A stretch of DNA of 64,000 bases from Thalassotalea sp. PS06 (GTDB taxonomy: Bacteria > Pseudomonadota > Gammaproteobacteria > Enterobacterales > Alteromonadaceae), in the NCBI RefSeq assembly GCF_007197775.1, contig NZ_CP041638.1, forward strand, positions 2,418,001 through 2,482,000, given 5' to 3'. This document shows, piece by piece, positions 35,011-43,969 of this stretch. The first letter of the stretch is position 1; each line of letters begins with the position of its first letter. A program made the position numbers and the translations under genes. The notes under the pieces are model-generated. The model was not told where the DNA came from and made no database searches. It was given only the letters and a program-made list of their open reading frames with translations.

Positions 35011-36136
35011 CGTTGCGCTCCGCAATGAGAGGGGTTGATGGCGTTACAGGCTCGGCAGCTTTACTTAGTGAGGTCTGCATTTTCGACGAAAGCCTGACAT
35101 TATCTCCATCTTTAAGGGTCAAGGTATTAAATTCTTCCAGCGAATAGGTTTGCTCGACGGTACCGGATGACGATTGGGTGGTTAGTTTTACCTGCACAAT
35201 GTACTTTGGAACGTTAAGCAGGGACAGCAACTCGCCGCCTGTATAGGGCTGGCGAAGCAATTCATAGGTTAATGGTAATTTGCCCGGCAATATTGCGGTA
35301 ACTTTTATTTTTGATTGCGGCACAAAAATCACATCAAAATCTTTTAATGGTATATCTGGCAAAGTTCCGGTTTTAAGGAAGGGATATAAATCAATACTGG
35401 CGATGACTTTACCCGAACGCTGTATCTGGATGTTTCTGAAGCTACCCTGACGAATATCGATACCCCTGGCGCGGCTCAGGTAATACAAGAGTCCATCGCC
35501 ACTGGAGCCTAAATATTGACCTGGCGCATTAACGTAGCCGCTCACCAACAAGGGTATTGGTGCTACGGATTGCAGGTTTGCATAGATTTCGACACCACGA
35601 TGGTAAACTTTACTCAGCTTTGTTTTCAGGTAACCGCTCAGATCCGCCACGGAAACACCTGCCACCTTCACCGGCCCTAATTGCTCAATAAAAATTTGTC
35701 CCTGGGAATCGACTTTATGTTGTTGCTGATACTCGAATGCTCCCCATATCCAAATACTGATTACATCACCTCTGCGAAGAATATACTGCTCCTGAATGGC
35801 GGAGTTTGATTCAATCTCATTTTGACGATGAAATAAGGTATATCCGAAAGGTAAAACTAACTCGGTATCAGATAATTTCGGACTGTTGATGAAAGTGCGT
35901 TGCCGATAGTTTCTGAATTCATCCTCTGTTGCCAATTCTGTAACCACCGCAGGCGATGATGACGCACCATTCCAAACTGTCGAACCCTGCACCGTAAATG
36001 GCATAGTAAAAGACAAAATAAATAGGGAGTTAACAATAAACAGCCTGAGATTACCCAGCCTGCAAAGGACTCTACCTTTGAGCAAGTAAATGAAGTGGTG
36101 ACCGCTGATTTGGTATTTTTGGTAGCTCGCCAACAT
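35003..36136 (-). CDS. kpsD: Polysaccharide export protein with Poly_export and SLBB domains (KpsD/Wza type)
   Basis: A 377-residue exported protein. A signal peptide lies within the first 52 residues (NLRLFIVNSLFILSFTMPFTVQG), preceded by an unusually long basic stretch, so the true start may be internal, though no better ribosome site is seen. The Poly_export domain (about 128-200, ILRRGDVISIWIWGAFEYQQ) is followed by an SLBB domain (about 205-265, LVSGYVNAPGQYLGSSGDGL) and a C-terminal region. It should form the periplasmic/outer-membrane export channel with KpsE. It is the first gene of the kps block. Confidence 0.87.
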   Translation of the reverse strand: MLASYQKYQISGHHFIYLLKGRVLCRLGNLRLFIVNSLFILSFTMPFTVQGSTVWNGASSSPAVVTELATEDEFRNYRQRTFINSPKLSDTELVLPFGYTLFHRQNEIESNSAIQEQYILRRGDVISIWIWGAFEYQQQHKVDSQGQIFIEQLGPVKVAGVSVADLSGYLKTKLSKVYHRGVEIYANLQSVAPIPLLVSGYVNAPGQYLGSSGDGLLYYLSRARGIDIRQGSFRNIQIQRSGKVIASIDLYPFLKTGTLPDIPLKDFDVIFVPQSKIKVTAILPGKLPLTYELLRQPYTGGELLSLLNVPKYIVQVKLTTQSSSGTVEQTYSLEEFNTLTLKDGDNVRLSSKMQTSLSKAAEPVTPSTPLIAERNDG

Positions 36137-36418
36137 TAACCTATTAGAAATTATGATTTTTATATCAAGTTAACTTTCTATTTTAGTTCATCTAGAGCGT
36201 GTTGATCTTTCGAAGTCAATTTTGCAGCGAATTGTTTGCGATATTTAAAATACTTCTATGTACCTCACACTTCGGGTTGAAGTGAAAATGGTTCCAGACA
36301 AAATTTTTTGAGCAAGGTTTTATTTACCGTGCTGTTGATTTCAATAACTTTACAATAAATGGCTTCTATTGAACAAAGTTCCGCTAGCAACGGTCAATAC
36401 GCTCTGTGATAATTCGAG

Positions 36419-37510
36419 TTAAATTTCCTCATGATATTGAGGTTTGTCCTGTTGCGGGTCGCGTAAAAACTGTTTTAACACCAGGGTATCTGTCAGGGCC
36501 CAGTGATAAGCCGCAAAAATAGCGATAAACAGAGCAAACATAATACTTTGAGGTATTTGCAGAAATTCTCCAGCGATACCTATCATCGACATGAAGACTG
36601 CTGCTGCGGTAATGATAGCTAACGTTTTACGGGGGCTATTACCCAGTCGCATCAATATATGATGGATATGGTCACGGTCCGGTTTTAGTGGTGACAACCC
36701 CTGTCTTAAGCGTCGAATGACAATGGAAAGCATATCCATCAGTGGTAACGCGGTTAACCACAGCGCAGTGGCCGGACTAAATGCCTTATCATCTCCTTGA
36801 GTACCACATGCCAGCAACCACACGACACTCAAACCAATAAACATACTCCCCGAGTCGCCCATAAAAATTTTCGACTGCATGTGTCGACCGAGTTTTAAAT
36901 TGAATAGTAAAAAAGGCAGCAGCGCGGTTGCCATGATCAACGCTACACTCAGATAGTTACTCTGATCAGATAGCAAAAACAGAATGGCGATGGCAGTAAA
37001 GGTGTTGATACTGAGTGCACCAATCAAACCATCAATACCATCAATCATGTTAAAAGCATTGATAGCAACAATGATTACGAAGTAGGTAAATGGAATGCCG
37101 AGCCAGCCAATATCGATATCGCCGAGATAAAATAGATCGCCCAGGTTGCTAATATAAGCACCGACACCGTAAATCATCAGGCTGGCAATAATGACCTGCC
37201 CCACCAAGCGAATTCTGACACTCAAGTCATATTTATCATCGAGCACACCAATAAACACCGTCATCGCCGATGCTATCAGGTACAGACGAAGCTCTTGAGT
37301 ATTGGGTAACCAAATCACGGCCGCGAAGAGTACCGCAGTGAAGACCGACAAACCACCGATAAGAGGAATGTTACCCTGATGAAGTTTACGGGCGCTGGGT
37401 CTGTCAACCAAGCCGATATCCTGTGCAACAGGATTCAGCACCTTGATTGCAGCGAATGCAATGATAAATGATGTCAGGACCTGAAAACTAACGGTCAACC
37501 ACTCAGGCAT
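36419..37510 (-). CDS. wecA: WecA-type undecaprenyl-phosphate sugar-1-phosphate transferase
   Basis: A 363-residue polyprenyl-phosphate transferase with about 10-11 membrane segments. Family motifs: RKLHQGNIPLIGG near 41-53, FIGVLDDKYDLSVR (DDxxD metal site), NAFNMIDGIDGL, FMGDSGSMFIGL and the HIHH cytoplasmic loop LKPDRDHIHHILMR. It loads GlcNAc-1-P (or a similar sugar) onto undecaprenyl phosphate and so starts glycan assembly. It lies 282 bases upstream of the kps block in the same direction and may have its own promoter. It could serve O-antigen as well as this polymer. Confidence 0.93.
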   Translation of the reverse strand: MPEWLTVSFQVLTSFIIAFAAIKVLNPVAQDIGLVDRPSARKLHQGNIPLIGGLSVFTAVLFAAVIWLPNTQELRLYLIASAMTVFIGVLDDKYDLSVRIRLVGQVIIASLMIYGVGAYISNLGDLFYLGDIDIGWLGIPFTYFVIIVAINAFNMIDGIDGLIGALSINTFTAIAILFLLSDQSNYLSVALIMATALLPFLLFNLKLGRHMQSKIFMGDSGSMFIGLSVVWLLACGTQGDDKAFSPATALWLTALPLMDMLSIVIRRLRQGLSPLKPDRDHIHHILMRLGNSPRKTLAIITAAAVFMSMIGIAGEFLQIPQSIMFALFIAIFAAYHWALTDTLVLKQFLRDPQQDKPQYHEEI

Positions 37511-38267
37511 AAATGTCGCTCAAACTTCTTTAACCTGATGACTGCGTCCTGATCACTCACCGGGTATTAACGATGGATTCAAAATGGACAGAAACTAGCT
37601 CCAAGCAAGCTCCATCTATCGCTAACATCTGAACAAATTTTTTGCATAACTCGCTTCAGTATATTCAACAAACCACAAATTAGAAAAAAATTGCCTGACT
37701 TTTTTCTAAGCAAAGCGGCAATCAGATTAGCAACCTATCGATCAACTCTCGAATAAACATAGTGTTATCAACATTACGCAGACTTTTCTTTATACACAAA
37801 ACAACCAGACGAATTTAAGCCGCAGGATTATTGACGCAATTACACTGCCTCAATGCCAGTAAGGCTCTATACTTGGGGCTGAATTTACGGTGAATAATTG
37901 TCCAAGTAAACTGCATAAAAACAGAACATCTTGCATTTAGCAGGGGCGATAGGTATAAACGAATGGCAAAAAAATAAACTCATAGCAATTCCATTAAATT
38001 TTTGCGCAACTCAGAGTTAGGGCAGAGGTTCAGTTACAACATAGATTTCATTGATATAGCCATTCTATATTAATGAAATATAGGGCCGGAAATGGGCTTC
38101 TGATAAACTCCCTACGGGTGAGTTTTAAAGGCGTTATACTGCGTTATTGATTTTGACAATGGAGAGACCATTCTCCGCCATCAAAGCCTTGCCTAAAAGC
38201 CTTTAAATTCTCACTGAGTGGGAAAACACTTAGTGGAATTGGTATTCAGCAATTTAAGGAAGTTTTG
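37511..38267. other. Long AT-rich intergenic region between divergent wecA and the peptide transporter
   Basis: No credible gene is seen in these 757 bases. The left 500 bases are AT-rich and must hold the wecA promoter. The right part holds several inverted repeats: CTATATT/AATATAG at 38065-38083, a long interrupted pair at 38118-38132 and 38199-38214, a small hairpin at 38161-38176, and CACTGAGTG/CACTTAGTG at 38212-38235. Confidence 0.7.
38118..38235 (+). promoter_or_regulatory. Structured leader of the peptide-transporter gene
   Basis: GTGAGTTTTAAAGGC at 38118 can pair with GCCTTTAAATTCTCAC at 38199 to enclose a smaller hairpin (GGAGA/TCTCC, 38161-38176). A further imperfect stem (38212-38235) ends 20 bases before the ribosome site. 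The layout suggests an RNA control element or a set of operator sites. I cannot match it to a known riboswitch. Confidence 0.45.
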
Positions 38268-39731
38268 ATGTCTAATGTAAAAACGGATACCTTATTAGGT
38301 CATCCGAAAGGCTTGTTCCTTCTGTTTGGTACAGAGATGTGGGAACGTATGAGCTACTATGGGATGCGTGGTATTTTTGTTCTATACCTCGTAGCCTTTG
38401 CCAGCAGTTTTGGCTGGGATATGGCGTATTTTGGTATCGATCCAAATGCGGACAATGCGGAAAAGTTATTCAATACCGCAATCCAGTCTAAAGCTCTTGG
38501 AATCCTCGGTATATACGCCTTCTTCGTATACGTAACGCCGGTTATCGGTGGTTGGATGGCCGATAATGTTTGGGGTCAGCGTAAATCTATCATTGTCGGT
38601 GGTATCAGTATGATGCTTGGCCAATTTGCGCTAGGTACACCGCACGCAATGATCGAAGGTATGGAAGTTACCTTTCTCTGGATTGGCCTTACTTTCCTGA
38701 TCATCGGTAATGGTTTTTTCAAGCCAAATATTTCCACCATGGTTGGCGACCTATATGATGAAGGCGACAAGCGCCGTGATGCGGCATTCACCATTTTCTA
38801 TATGGGCATCAACTTAGGGTCTATCCTTGGTTATCTGGTAGTAGGTACCATTGGTGAAAAAATCAATTACCAATATGGTTTCCTAACCGCTGGTGTTGGT
38901 ATGTTGCTTGGTGTTTTGTTACAACTTGCCCTGTCTAACAAATATCTTGGTAACGTTGGTGTCGAGCCATCTGCAAAACAAAATAAAGGTTCAACTGAAG
39001 CTTCGAAAAAGCCACTTACACCTGAAGAGCGTGACCGCGTGAAAGTTGTTCTGATCATGAGCTTCTTTACCATCATTTTCTGGTTGGGTTTTGAGCAAGC
39101 TGCGGGCTCGATGAACCTGTTTGCTAAATACAAAACTGACCTTGTGTTCTTTGGTTGGGAAATGCCAGCTTCCTGGTTGCAAACCGTTAACCCAATTTTC
39201 GTAATCATACTTGCCCCTATCTTCGCCGCTACCTGGCTTAAGATGGGAGATGCGGAACCAAATTCGCCAAGAAAATTCGCCCTGGGGATGTTCTTCCTGG
39301 GACTCGGCTTCATCTCAATGGTGATGGCTGCTTTACAAATTGGTGGCTCTGACACCGCAAAAGCCCATGTGATCTGGCTGGTGCTGGCTTACCTTTTCCA
39401 CACTATGGGTGAACTTTGTTTATCACCAATTGGATTATCTATGGTGACAAAACTAGCACCACTTAAATACACATCACTATTGATGGGTATGTGGTTCTTC
39501 TTCTCAGGTGTGGGTAACTACCTTGCTGCCTGGGTTGGCCAGATGGTTGGTGAAACAGGTCCACTACAAGCATTCGCCGGGGTAGCTATCATGGCATTCG
39601 TCGCGGGTATTATCTTGTGGTTTATCAGTGATAAGTTGGTTGATTGGATGCATGGTGCGGAAGACTCACAACCGCAATCTTTCACTGAAAAAGTGGAAGA
39701 AGAGTTGAAAATTGCAGACGATAGAGAATAG
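38268..39731 (+). CDS. Proton-dependent peptide transporter (POT/PTR2 family)
   Basis: A 487-residue MFS transporter for di- and tripeptides. The POT signature is seen as GTEMWERMSYYGMRGIFVLYL (the ExxER proton-coupling motif, about 22-26, in helix 1) and FYMGINLGS (helix 5), with 12-14 membrane segments and a charged central loop (KPLTPEERDRVKV). The ATG at 38268 follows AAGGA; a TTG directly before it is not needed. It is monocistronic, with a terminator 20 bases after the stop. Confidence 0.94.
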   Translation: MSNVKTDTLLGHPKGLFLLFGTEMWERMSYYGMRGIFVLYLVAFASSFGWDMAYFGIDPNADNAEKLFNTAIQSKALGILGIYAFFVYVTPVIGGWMADNVWGQRKSIIVGGISMMLGQFALGTPHAMIEGMEVTFLWIGLTFLIIGNGFFKPNISTMVGDLYDEGDKRRDAAFTIFYMGINLGSILGYLVVGTIGEKINYQYGFLTAGVGMLLGVLLQLALSNKYLGNVGVEPSAKQNKGSTEASKKPLTPEERDRVKVVLIMSFFTIIFWLGFEQAAGSMNLFAKYKTDLVFFGWEMPASWLQTVNPIFVIILAPIFAATWLKMGDAEPNSPRKFALGMFFLGLGFISMVMAALQIGGSDTAKAHVIWLVLAYLFHTMGELCLSPIGLSMVTKLAPLKYTSLLMGMWFFFSGVGNYLAAWVGQMVGETGPLQAFAGVAIMAFVAGIILWFISDKLVDWMHGAEDSQPQSFTEKVEEELKIADDRE

Positions 39732-39751
39732 TCGTTCAGTTTACTGATGAT

Positions 39752-39777
39752 AAAAGGCAGCTACGGCTGCCTTTTTT
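39752..39777 (+). terminator. Terminator of the peptide transporter gene
   Basis: AAAAGGCAGC and GCTGCCTTTT form a perfect stem around TACG, followed by further T. Confidence 0.92.
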
Positions 39778-40055
39778 ATTGAGTTCCATTGATCCTTAAA
39801 GCCATCACTGTTAACTCTATTCACTAAGCCCCCGTCTCGCCTTCTGATAAGGCGTTACCCAAACGTTAGCTTTCAACACGTCAAATTACATACCCCTTTC
39901 CAAGAGGGCTGATGCTCGCTGTAACGGTGGAAGAAAAACAAGCACAGTAACTTAGGGACAGGTAGCGTAGTGAATAGTATGAGGTAGGGTATTAAAAGCG
40001 TTCAGAGAAGAAAAATAAAAGGGCCGATATAGCCCCTTGCAATCATTATTTGCTG
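39778..40055. other. Intergenic region between converging genes
   Basis: No gene is seen. At 40011-40039, read on the minus strand, AAGGG/CCCTT with a T-rich tail is a probable but modest terminator for the ribH-nusB-thiL-pgpA operon. Confidence 0.55.
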
Positions 40056-40535
40056 TTAGAAAATTAAATGCATTATCAATAACGCCATCAAGCCAGCAAT
40101 GACATCATCAAGCATAATACCAAAGCCACCACGGACTTTCCTATCAATAAGCCTGATAGGCCAGGGTTTTACGATGTCGAAAAAACGAAACAGAATGAAG
40201 CCGACAAGCAATGTCATCCAATTGACACTAATACCTAGCATGCAGATAAAAAAACCAACGATCTCATCCCAGACGATAGCGCCATGGTCATGAACACCGG
40301 CATCTTTTGCAGCTTTATCGCAAATATAAATACCCGCTAGTGCCATAATTATCGTCAAACCGATTAAATAGCTCAGCGGTAACTGTGCGCAAAGTAAAAA
40401 CAAAGGCACTGCGACCGCTGTACCAAAGGTACCCGGGGCTTTTGGGGCAAGGCCAGAGCCAAAGCCCACCGCCAGGAGATGAATGGGATTGGAGAGTTTA
40501 AACAGGCGATGTGCCGGCAAAGGTTGGGTGGACAT
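40056..40535 (-). CDS. pgpA: Phosphatidylglycerophosphatase A
   Basis: A 159-residue membrane phosphatase that removes phosphate from phosphatidylglycerol phosphate. The PgpA start is clear (HLLAVGFGSGLAPKAPGTFGT) with the acidic pair DEIVGFF in the middle and DDVIAGLMALL at the end, and about four membrane segments. It starts 2 bases after the thiL stop, the usual order in gammaproteobacteria. Confidence 0.95.
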   Translation of the reverse strand: MSTQPLPAHRLFKLSNPIHLLAVGFGSGLAPKAPGTFGTAVAVPLFLLCAQLPLSYLIGLTIIMALAGIYICDKAAKDAGVHDHGAIVWDEIVGFFICMLGISVNWMTLLVGFILFRFFDIVKPWPIRLIDRKVRGGFGIMLDDVIAGLMALLIMHLIF

Positions 40536-40537
40536 AA

Positions 40538-41497
40538 TTAACTGAAATGCTCGAAGCCAGACTCTGAAAATGACAAAGGATCTTTGCCGCGAGTAATATT
40601 AATTTCCTGAGAGGTGTTCATTTGGCCAATACAGGAAATCTTAATATTGGCATGCTTAAGCTCAGTTTCTAAGGCCACTCTGTTAGTATCAGATACCGTA
40701 AAGATCAGTTGATAGTCATCACCAGCCGTCAACGCCAAGCGAGCAGCACCCTCATCGCCAAGACGGTCGACTAAGACCGGAGCAATAGGAATATCCTTAA
40801 CATCCAGGTTAACGCCAAGGCCTGACGCTTTGCATAGGTGGGTTAAATCCGCCAATACACCATCGGAGATATCAATCGCCGCAGAAGCATACTCTCGTAT
40901 GATTTGTCCGGCTAACACTTGCGGCTTGGGATAGTTAAGCGCATCCATCGCATGTTGAAACTCCCGAGGCGACAACGAGACCTGCTCTCGAATGGCTTGT
41001 AAGGCTAATCCGGCCTCACCCACTTCCCCGGTAACATACACCCAATCGCCATTCGCAGCGCTGCTGCGGCATAATGCTTTACCTTTAGGAACGGTTCCCT
41101 GCGCTGTTATGGTAATACTCAGAGGTCCACTGGTGGTATCACCACCAATCAACTGCACATTAAAATATTCGGTTAACTCAAACATACCCGCCGTAAATTC
41201 AGCCAACCATTCGGTATCAACCTTAGGCAAGGTAACCGCGACACTGATCCAGCAGGGTTCAGCACCCATGGCGGCTAGATCGCTAAGATTTACCGCAACC
41301 GCTTTATGGCCAATAGCTCGCGCCGGGGTATCGTCTGGGAAATGCACACCACTGACCAGAGTATCGGTCGTGATGGCAATATATTTGTTGTCGTTAGCCT
41401 GGATCAGCGCACAGTCGTCACCGATCCCCATGGCTACATCTTTACGATTCACAGGCTGAGCCGTAAAGAATTCCTTAATTACTTCAAACTCTTTCAT
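40538..41497 (-). CDS. thiL: Thiamine-monophosphate kinase
   Basis: A 319-residue enzyme of the PurM-like superfamily that makes thiamine diphosphate from thiamine phosphate and ATP. Seen: MGIGDDCALI near 22-31, TDTLVSGVHFP, GHKAVAVNLSDLAAMGA, QLIGGDTTSG and the later AIDISDGVLADL. It lies between nusB (15 bases) and pgpA (2 bases). Confidence 0.96.
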   Translation of the reverse strand: MKEFEVIKEFFTAQPVNRKDVAMGIGDDCALIQANDNKYIAITTDTLVSGVHFPDDTPARAIGHKAVAVNLSDLAAMGAEPCWISVAVTLPKVDTEWLAEFTAGMFELTEYFNVQLIGGDTTSGPLSITITAQGTVPKGKALCRSSAANGDWVYVTGEVGEAGLALQAIREQVSLSPREFQHAMDALNYPKPQVLAGQIIREYASAAIDISDGVLADLTHLCKASGLGVNLDVKDIPIAPVLVDRLGDEGAARLALTAGDDYQLIFTVSDTNRVALETELKHANIKISCIGQMNTSQEINITRGKDPLSFSESGFEHFS

Positions 41498-41512
41498 GGA
41501 ATAAGAGTTGCC

Positions 41513-41920
41513 TTATGCTCTGATGGTTTTAACCGCTTTATCTAAAACACCATTAACGAACTTATGGCTGTCATCGGCAGCAAATGCCTTGGCCAGCTCA
41601 ATCGCTTCATTGATCACGACCTTATAAGGCACGTCACCCTGGCTTAATTCATATACGGCTACGCGTAAAATGGCTTTTTCAACATGGTCGATATCTTCCA
41701 ATGGACGATCCACATGAGGTCGAATCGCTTCATCAATTTCAGAAACGTTCGCAGCTACACCGCGCAATAATGCAGAAAAATAGTCGGTATCTAAGCGACG
41801 TTTAGCATTATCGGCAAGAAAGTTAGCTTCGATTTCACTGATATCGTTGTTGGTCAGCTGCCAGGAGTATACTGCCTGTACGGCAATCTCTCTGGCTTTA
41901 CGTCGTGGAGATGGTTTCAC
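41513..41920 (-). CDS. nusB: Transcription antitermination factor NusB
   Basis: A 135-residue RNA-binding protein of the rRNA antitermination complex. The N-terminal RRKAREIAVQAVYSWQLTN and the C-terminal VINEAIELAKAFAADDSHKFVNGVLD are typical of NusB; length is normal. It starts 11 bases after ribH. Confidence 0.96.
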   Translation of the reverse strand: MKPSPRRKAREIAVQAVYSWQLTNNDISEIEANFLADNAKRRLDTDYFSALLRGVAANVSEIDEAIRPHVDRPLEDIDHVEKAILRVAVYELSQGDVPYKVVINEAIELAKAFAADDSHKFVNGVLDKAVKTIRA

Positions 41921-41931
41921 TAATGTACCGC

Positions 41932-42396
41932 CTATAGTTGTTCAAGAACGTTAACCATTTCGATAGCGCTCAAGGCTGCTTCCGCGCCTTTATTACCAGC
42001 TTTGGTACCAGCACGTTCGATGGCTTGCTCAATGGAATCTGTGGTGATAACGCCAAACGCTACAGGAGTATCGAATTCCATCGCTACCTGAGCCAGTCCT
42101 TTGTTACATTCGCCGGCAACGAAATCGAAGTGTGGTGTACCACCACGAATCACAGCACCGATGGCAATAATGGCATCAAAATCGCCTTTTTTCGCTAAAC
42201 GTTTTGCGGCTACCGGAAGTTCGTAAGCACCAGGTACACGAACAACGGTAATGTCATCATCATTTACCTGACCCTGACGCTTCAACGCATCAATAGCACC
42301 TTCTAGTAAGCTTTCAACAATAAAACTGTTAAAGCGAGATACAACAATAGCGAATTTTTTACCCTGCGCTGCAAAAGATCCTTCAATTACGTTCAT
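41932..42396 (-). CDS. ribH: 6,7-dimethyl-8-ribityllumazine synthase
   Basis: A 154-residue riboflavin enzyme that condenses 5-amino-6-ribitylaminouracil with a four-carbon phosphate. Seen: [52 protein letters not shown] with its catalytic His. The start is taken at ATG 42396, which gives the family length; an open frame reaching 26 codons further lacks the usual start. It heads a ribH-nusB-thiL-pgpA operon, while ribD, ribE and ribBA, commonly upstream, are not in view. Confidence 0.95.
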   Translation of the reverse strand: MNVIEGSFAAQGKKFAIVVSRFNSFIVESLLEGAIDALKRQGQVNDDDITVVRVPGAYELPVAAKRLAKKGDFDAIIAIGAVIRGGTPHFDFVAGECNKGLAQVAMEFDTPVAFGVITTDSIEQAIERAGTKAGNKGAEAALSAIEMVNVLEQL

Positions 42397-42713
42397 TTTT
42401 ATCAACCTGTCTGTAAAAAAATTGTCGGCAATTTTAGCAAAAGCTTTGTCAATTAGGTATCGATTTGTTTGCATACCCGGAAATAAAGCTGTTATTGAGG
42501 ATGAAATTGCTGTCTCGTTTAGTAAAGCTCAGGTTTATTTGCTAGAATGGCCTTCTTTTTCAATACTGAAACAACCCAAAGTCTAGCTCAAAGCACTGAG
42601 TATGTTGGCTTTTTAATGATGATGTCAGTTGCAAATGAACGAAACTGGTTAAAAGGCAAGCTAAACGCAATCACAGTGGTCGGTCGGACAACCTATAAAG
42701 ATTAATTGTTCTT

Positions 42714-43028
42714 ATGAAATTCTATTTTTCTAGTCATCAAATTGAATCGTTAAGTGAGTTTAATTTACACGAGCGCCAGCAAATCATCGAGATTGCTGGC
42801 AATAAGATTAAACCGACTCAAAAATTCGTTCTTAACCTGATCAAGCTTGCCATCCTGATCCCTCCTTTCATGATGCTAGCAAAGGTAGATTCGTGGATGT
42901 TTATTTTGCCCTTGGTATTTGTCATGGTGGGATATTTTATCGTATTGAGGCCCTTCTCTTTATACTTTGCAAACCAGTATATTGATAAAGCCATCAGAGA
43001 TTTCAAACGCCAGCAGGAAGACGAATAA
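42714..43028 (+). CDS. Small membrane protein, DUF6170-like
   Basis: A 104-residue protein with a charged N-terminal part (ESLSEFNLHERQQIIEIAGNKI), two membrane segments (about 44-58 and 63-82) and a basic tail (FKRQQEDE). It looks like a small conserved protein of Alteromonadales, perhaps DUF6170, but I am not certain of the family number. The function is unknown. It stands alone, converging on mlaA. Confidence 0.75.
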   Translation: MKFYFSSHQIESLSEFNLHERQQIIEIAGNKIKPTQKFVLNLIKLAILIPPFMMLAKVDSWMFILPLVFVMVGYFIVLRPFSLYFANQYIDKAIRDFKRQQEDE

Positions 43029-43077
43029 CGTGAGTGGATGAAAGATGGGCCCGACTGAATGCAGGGCACCAGTATTT

Positions 43078-43869
43078 CTAAAACTCTTCTAACAAGTCTT
43101 CCAGATCTTCATCCAGTTCGGCTTCTTCTTCTTCGTCAATAACCAAAGGCGGGTTGCCGTCATATAACCGGAACGTAATATTCTGGAAATAAACCTGTTT
43201 TACAAACTCATATGGATCCGCTGAATCTTCTAACAGGACTTCCTGCTCTTCGAGCTGCGCCCGAGTCTCGAGGCCAATAATCATATAACGAGCGACGTTT
43301 GGCCAAAAATCGATTACCGCCATAGGCCAATACAGGCTGTCGACGATGTCCCCAGTGCCATCGCGAACCGAGCTTGGTCCGAACAGAGGTAACATCAGGA
43401 ACGGTCCATCTTCAACCCCGTAATATCCGAGTACCTCACCAAACTGCTCTTCTTGTCTGGTTAAGCCTGCATACTGAGCAACGTCAAACAAACCAAATAA
43501 GCCTATGGTGGAGTTGAGAACAAAACGACCGGTTGTCTGAGCCGCTCGATTAACTTTTAACTGCAATAGACTGTTTACGGCGCTAAACGGCTCGTTAATA
43601 TTAAGGACAGCATTGTAGACGCCGGTGCGCATCGGTTGCGGAACATAGGTGACATATGTCTGAGATGCGGGTTTTAGCACGTATTTATCGGCATAATCCC
43701 AGTTAAACGTCCATATTGCACGGTTGACCGGCTCCAAAGGATCGGAATACTCGTCGTCTTGAGAATTGGTCGTTGAACAGGCACTTAGACCCAGTGCAAC
43801 AATAACGACAATAAATCTGGAAAAAGGTAATGAGGAGAAGTTCATCCTAGTCGCCTGAAATACATACAA
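43078..43869 (-). CDS. mlaA: MlaA (VacJ) outer-membrane lipoprotein
   Basis: A 263-residue lipoprotein of the Mla phospholipid-transport system; it removes misplaced phospholipids from the outer leaflet. The lipobox LSAC is near residue 31. MlaA marks: DPLEPVNRAIWTFNWDYADKYVLKP, RFVLNSTIGLFGLFDVA and GVEDGPFLMLPLFGPSSVRDG. A second ATG eight codons in (43845) would give a tidier signal peptide; the choice is open. The acidic tail (DEEEEAELDEDLEDLLEEF) is longer than usual. The other Mla genes are not nearby, which is normal. Confidence 0.94.
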   Translation of the reverse strand: MYVFQATRMNFSSLPFSRFIVVIVALGLSACSTTNSQDDEYSDPLEPVNRAIWTFNWDYADKYVLKPASQTYVTYVPQPMRTGVYNAVLNINEPFSAVNSLLQLKVNRAAQTTGRFVLNSTIGLFGLFDVAQYAGLTRQEEQFGEVLGYYGVEDGPFLMLPLFGPSSVRDGTGDIVDSLYWPMAVIDFWPNVARYMIIGLETRAQLEEQEVLLEDSADPYEFVKQVYFQNITFRLYDGNPPLVIDEEEEAELDEDLEDLLEEF

Positions 43870-43969
43870 AAACTCTATTAGGGGCGAATTATAACCCGCT
43901 TCTTGATTAGCTAGATAGTAGTTCCGGCAAAAAACTTACAAAATTAAACGTCAACGATTACGATAAGAG

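Noticed and set aside
36137-37600. JUMPstart/ops element ahead of the polysaccharide operon
   Set aside because: I searched the space upstream of kpsD and wecA for GGCGGTAG on the minus strand and found no convincing match.
42397-42713. FMN riboswitch before ribH
   Set aside because: The sequence upstream of ribH shows no recognisable conserved FMN-riboswitch core, and that element normally precedes ribB rather than ribH in this group.
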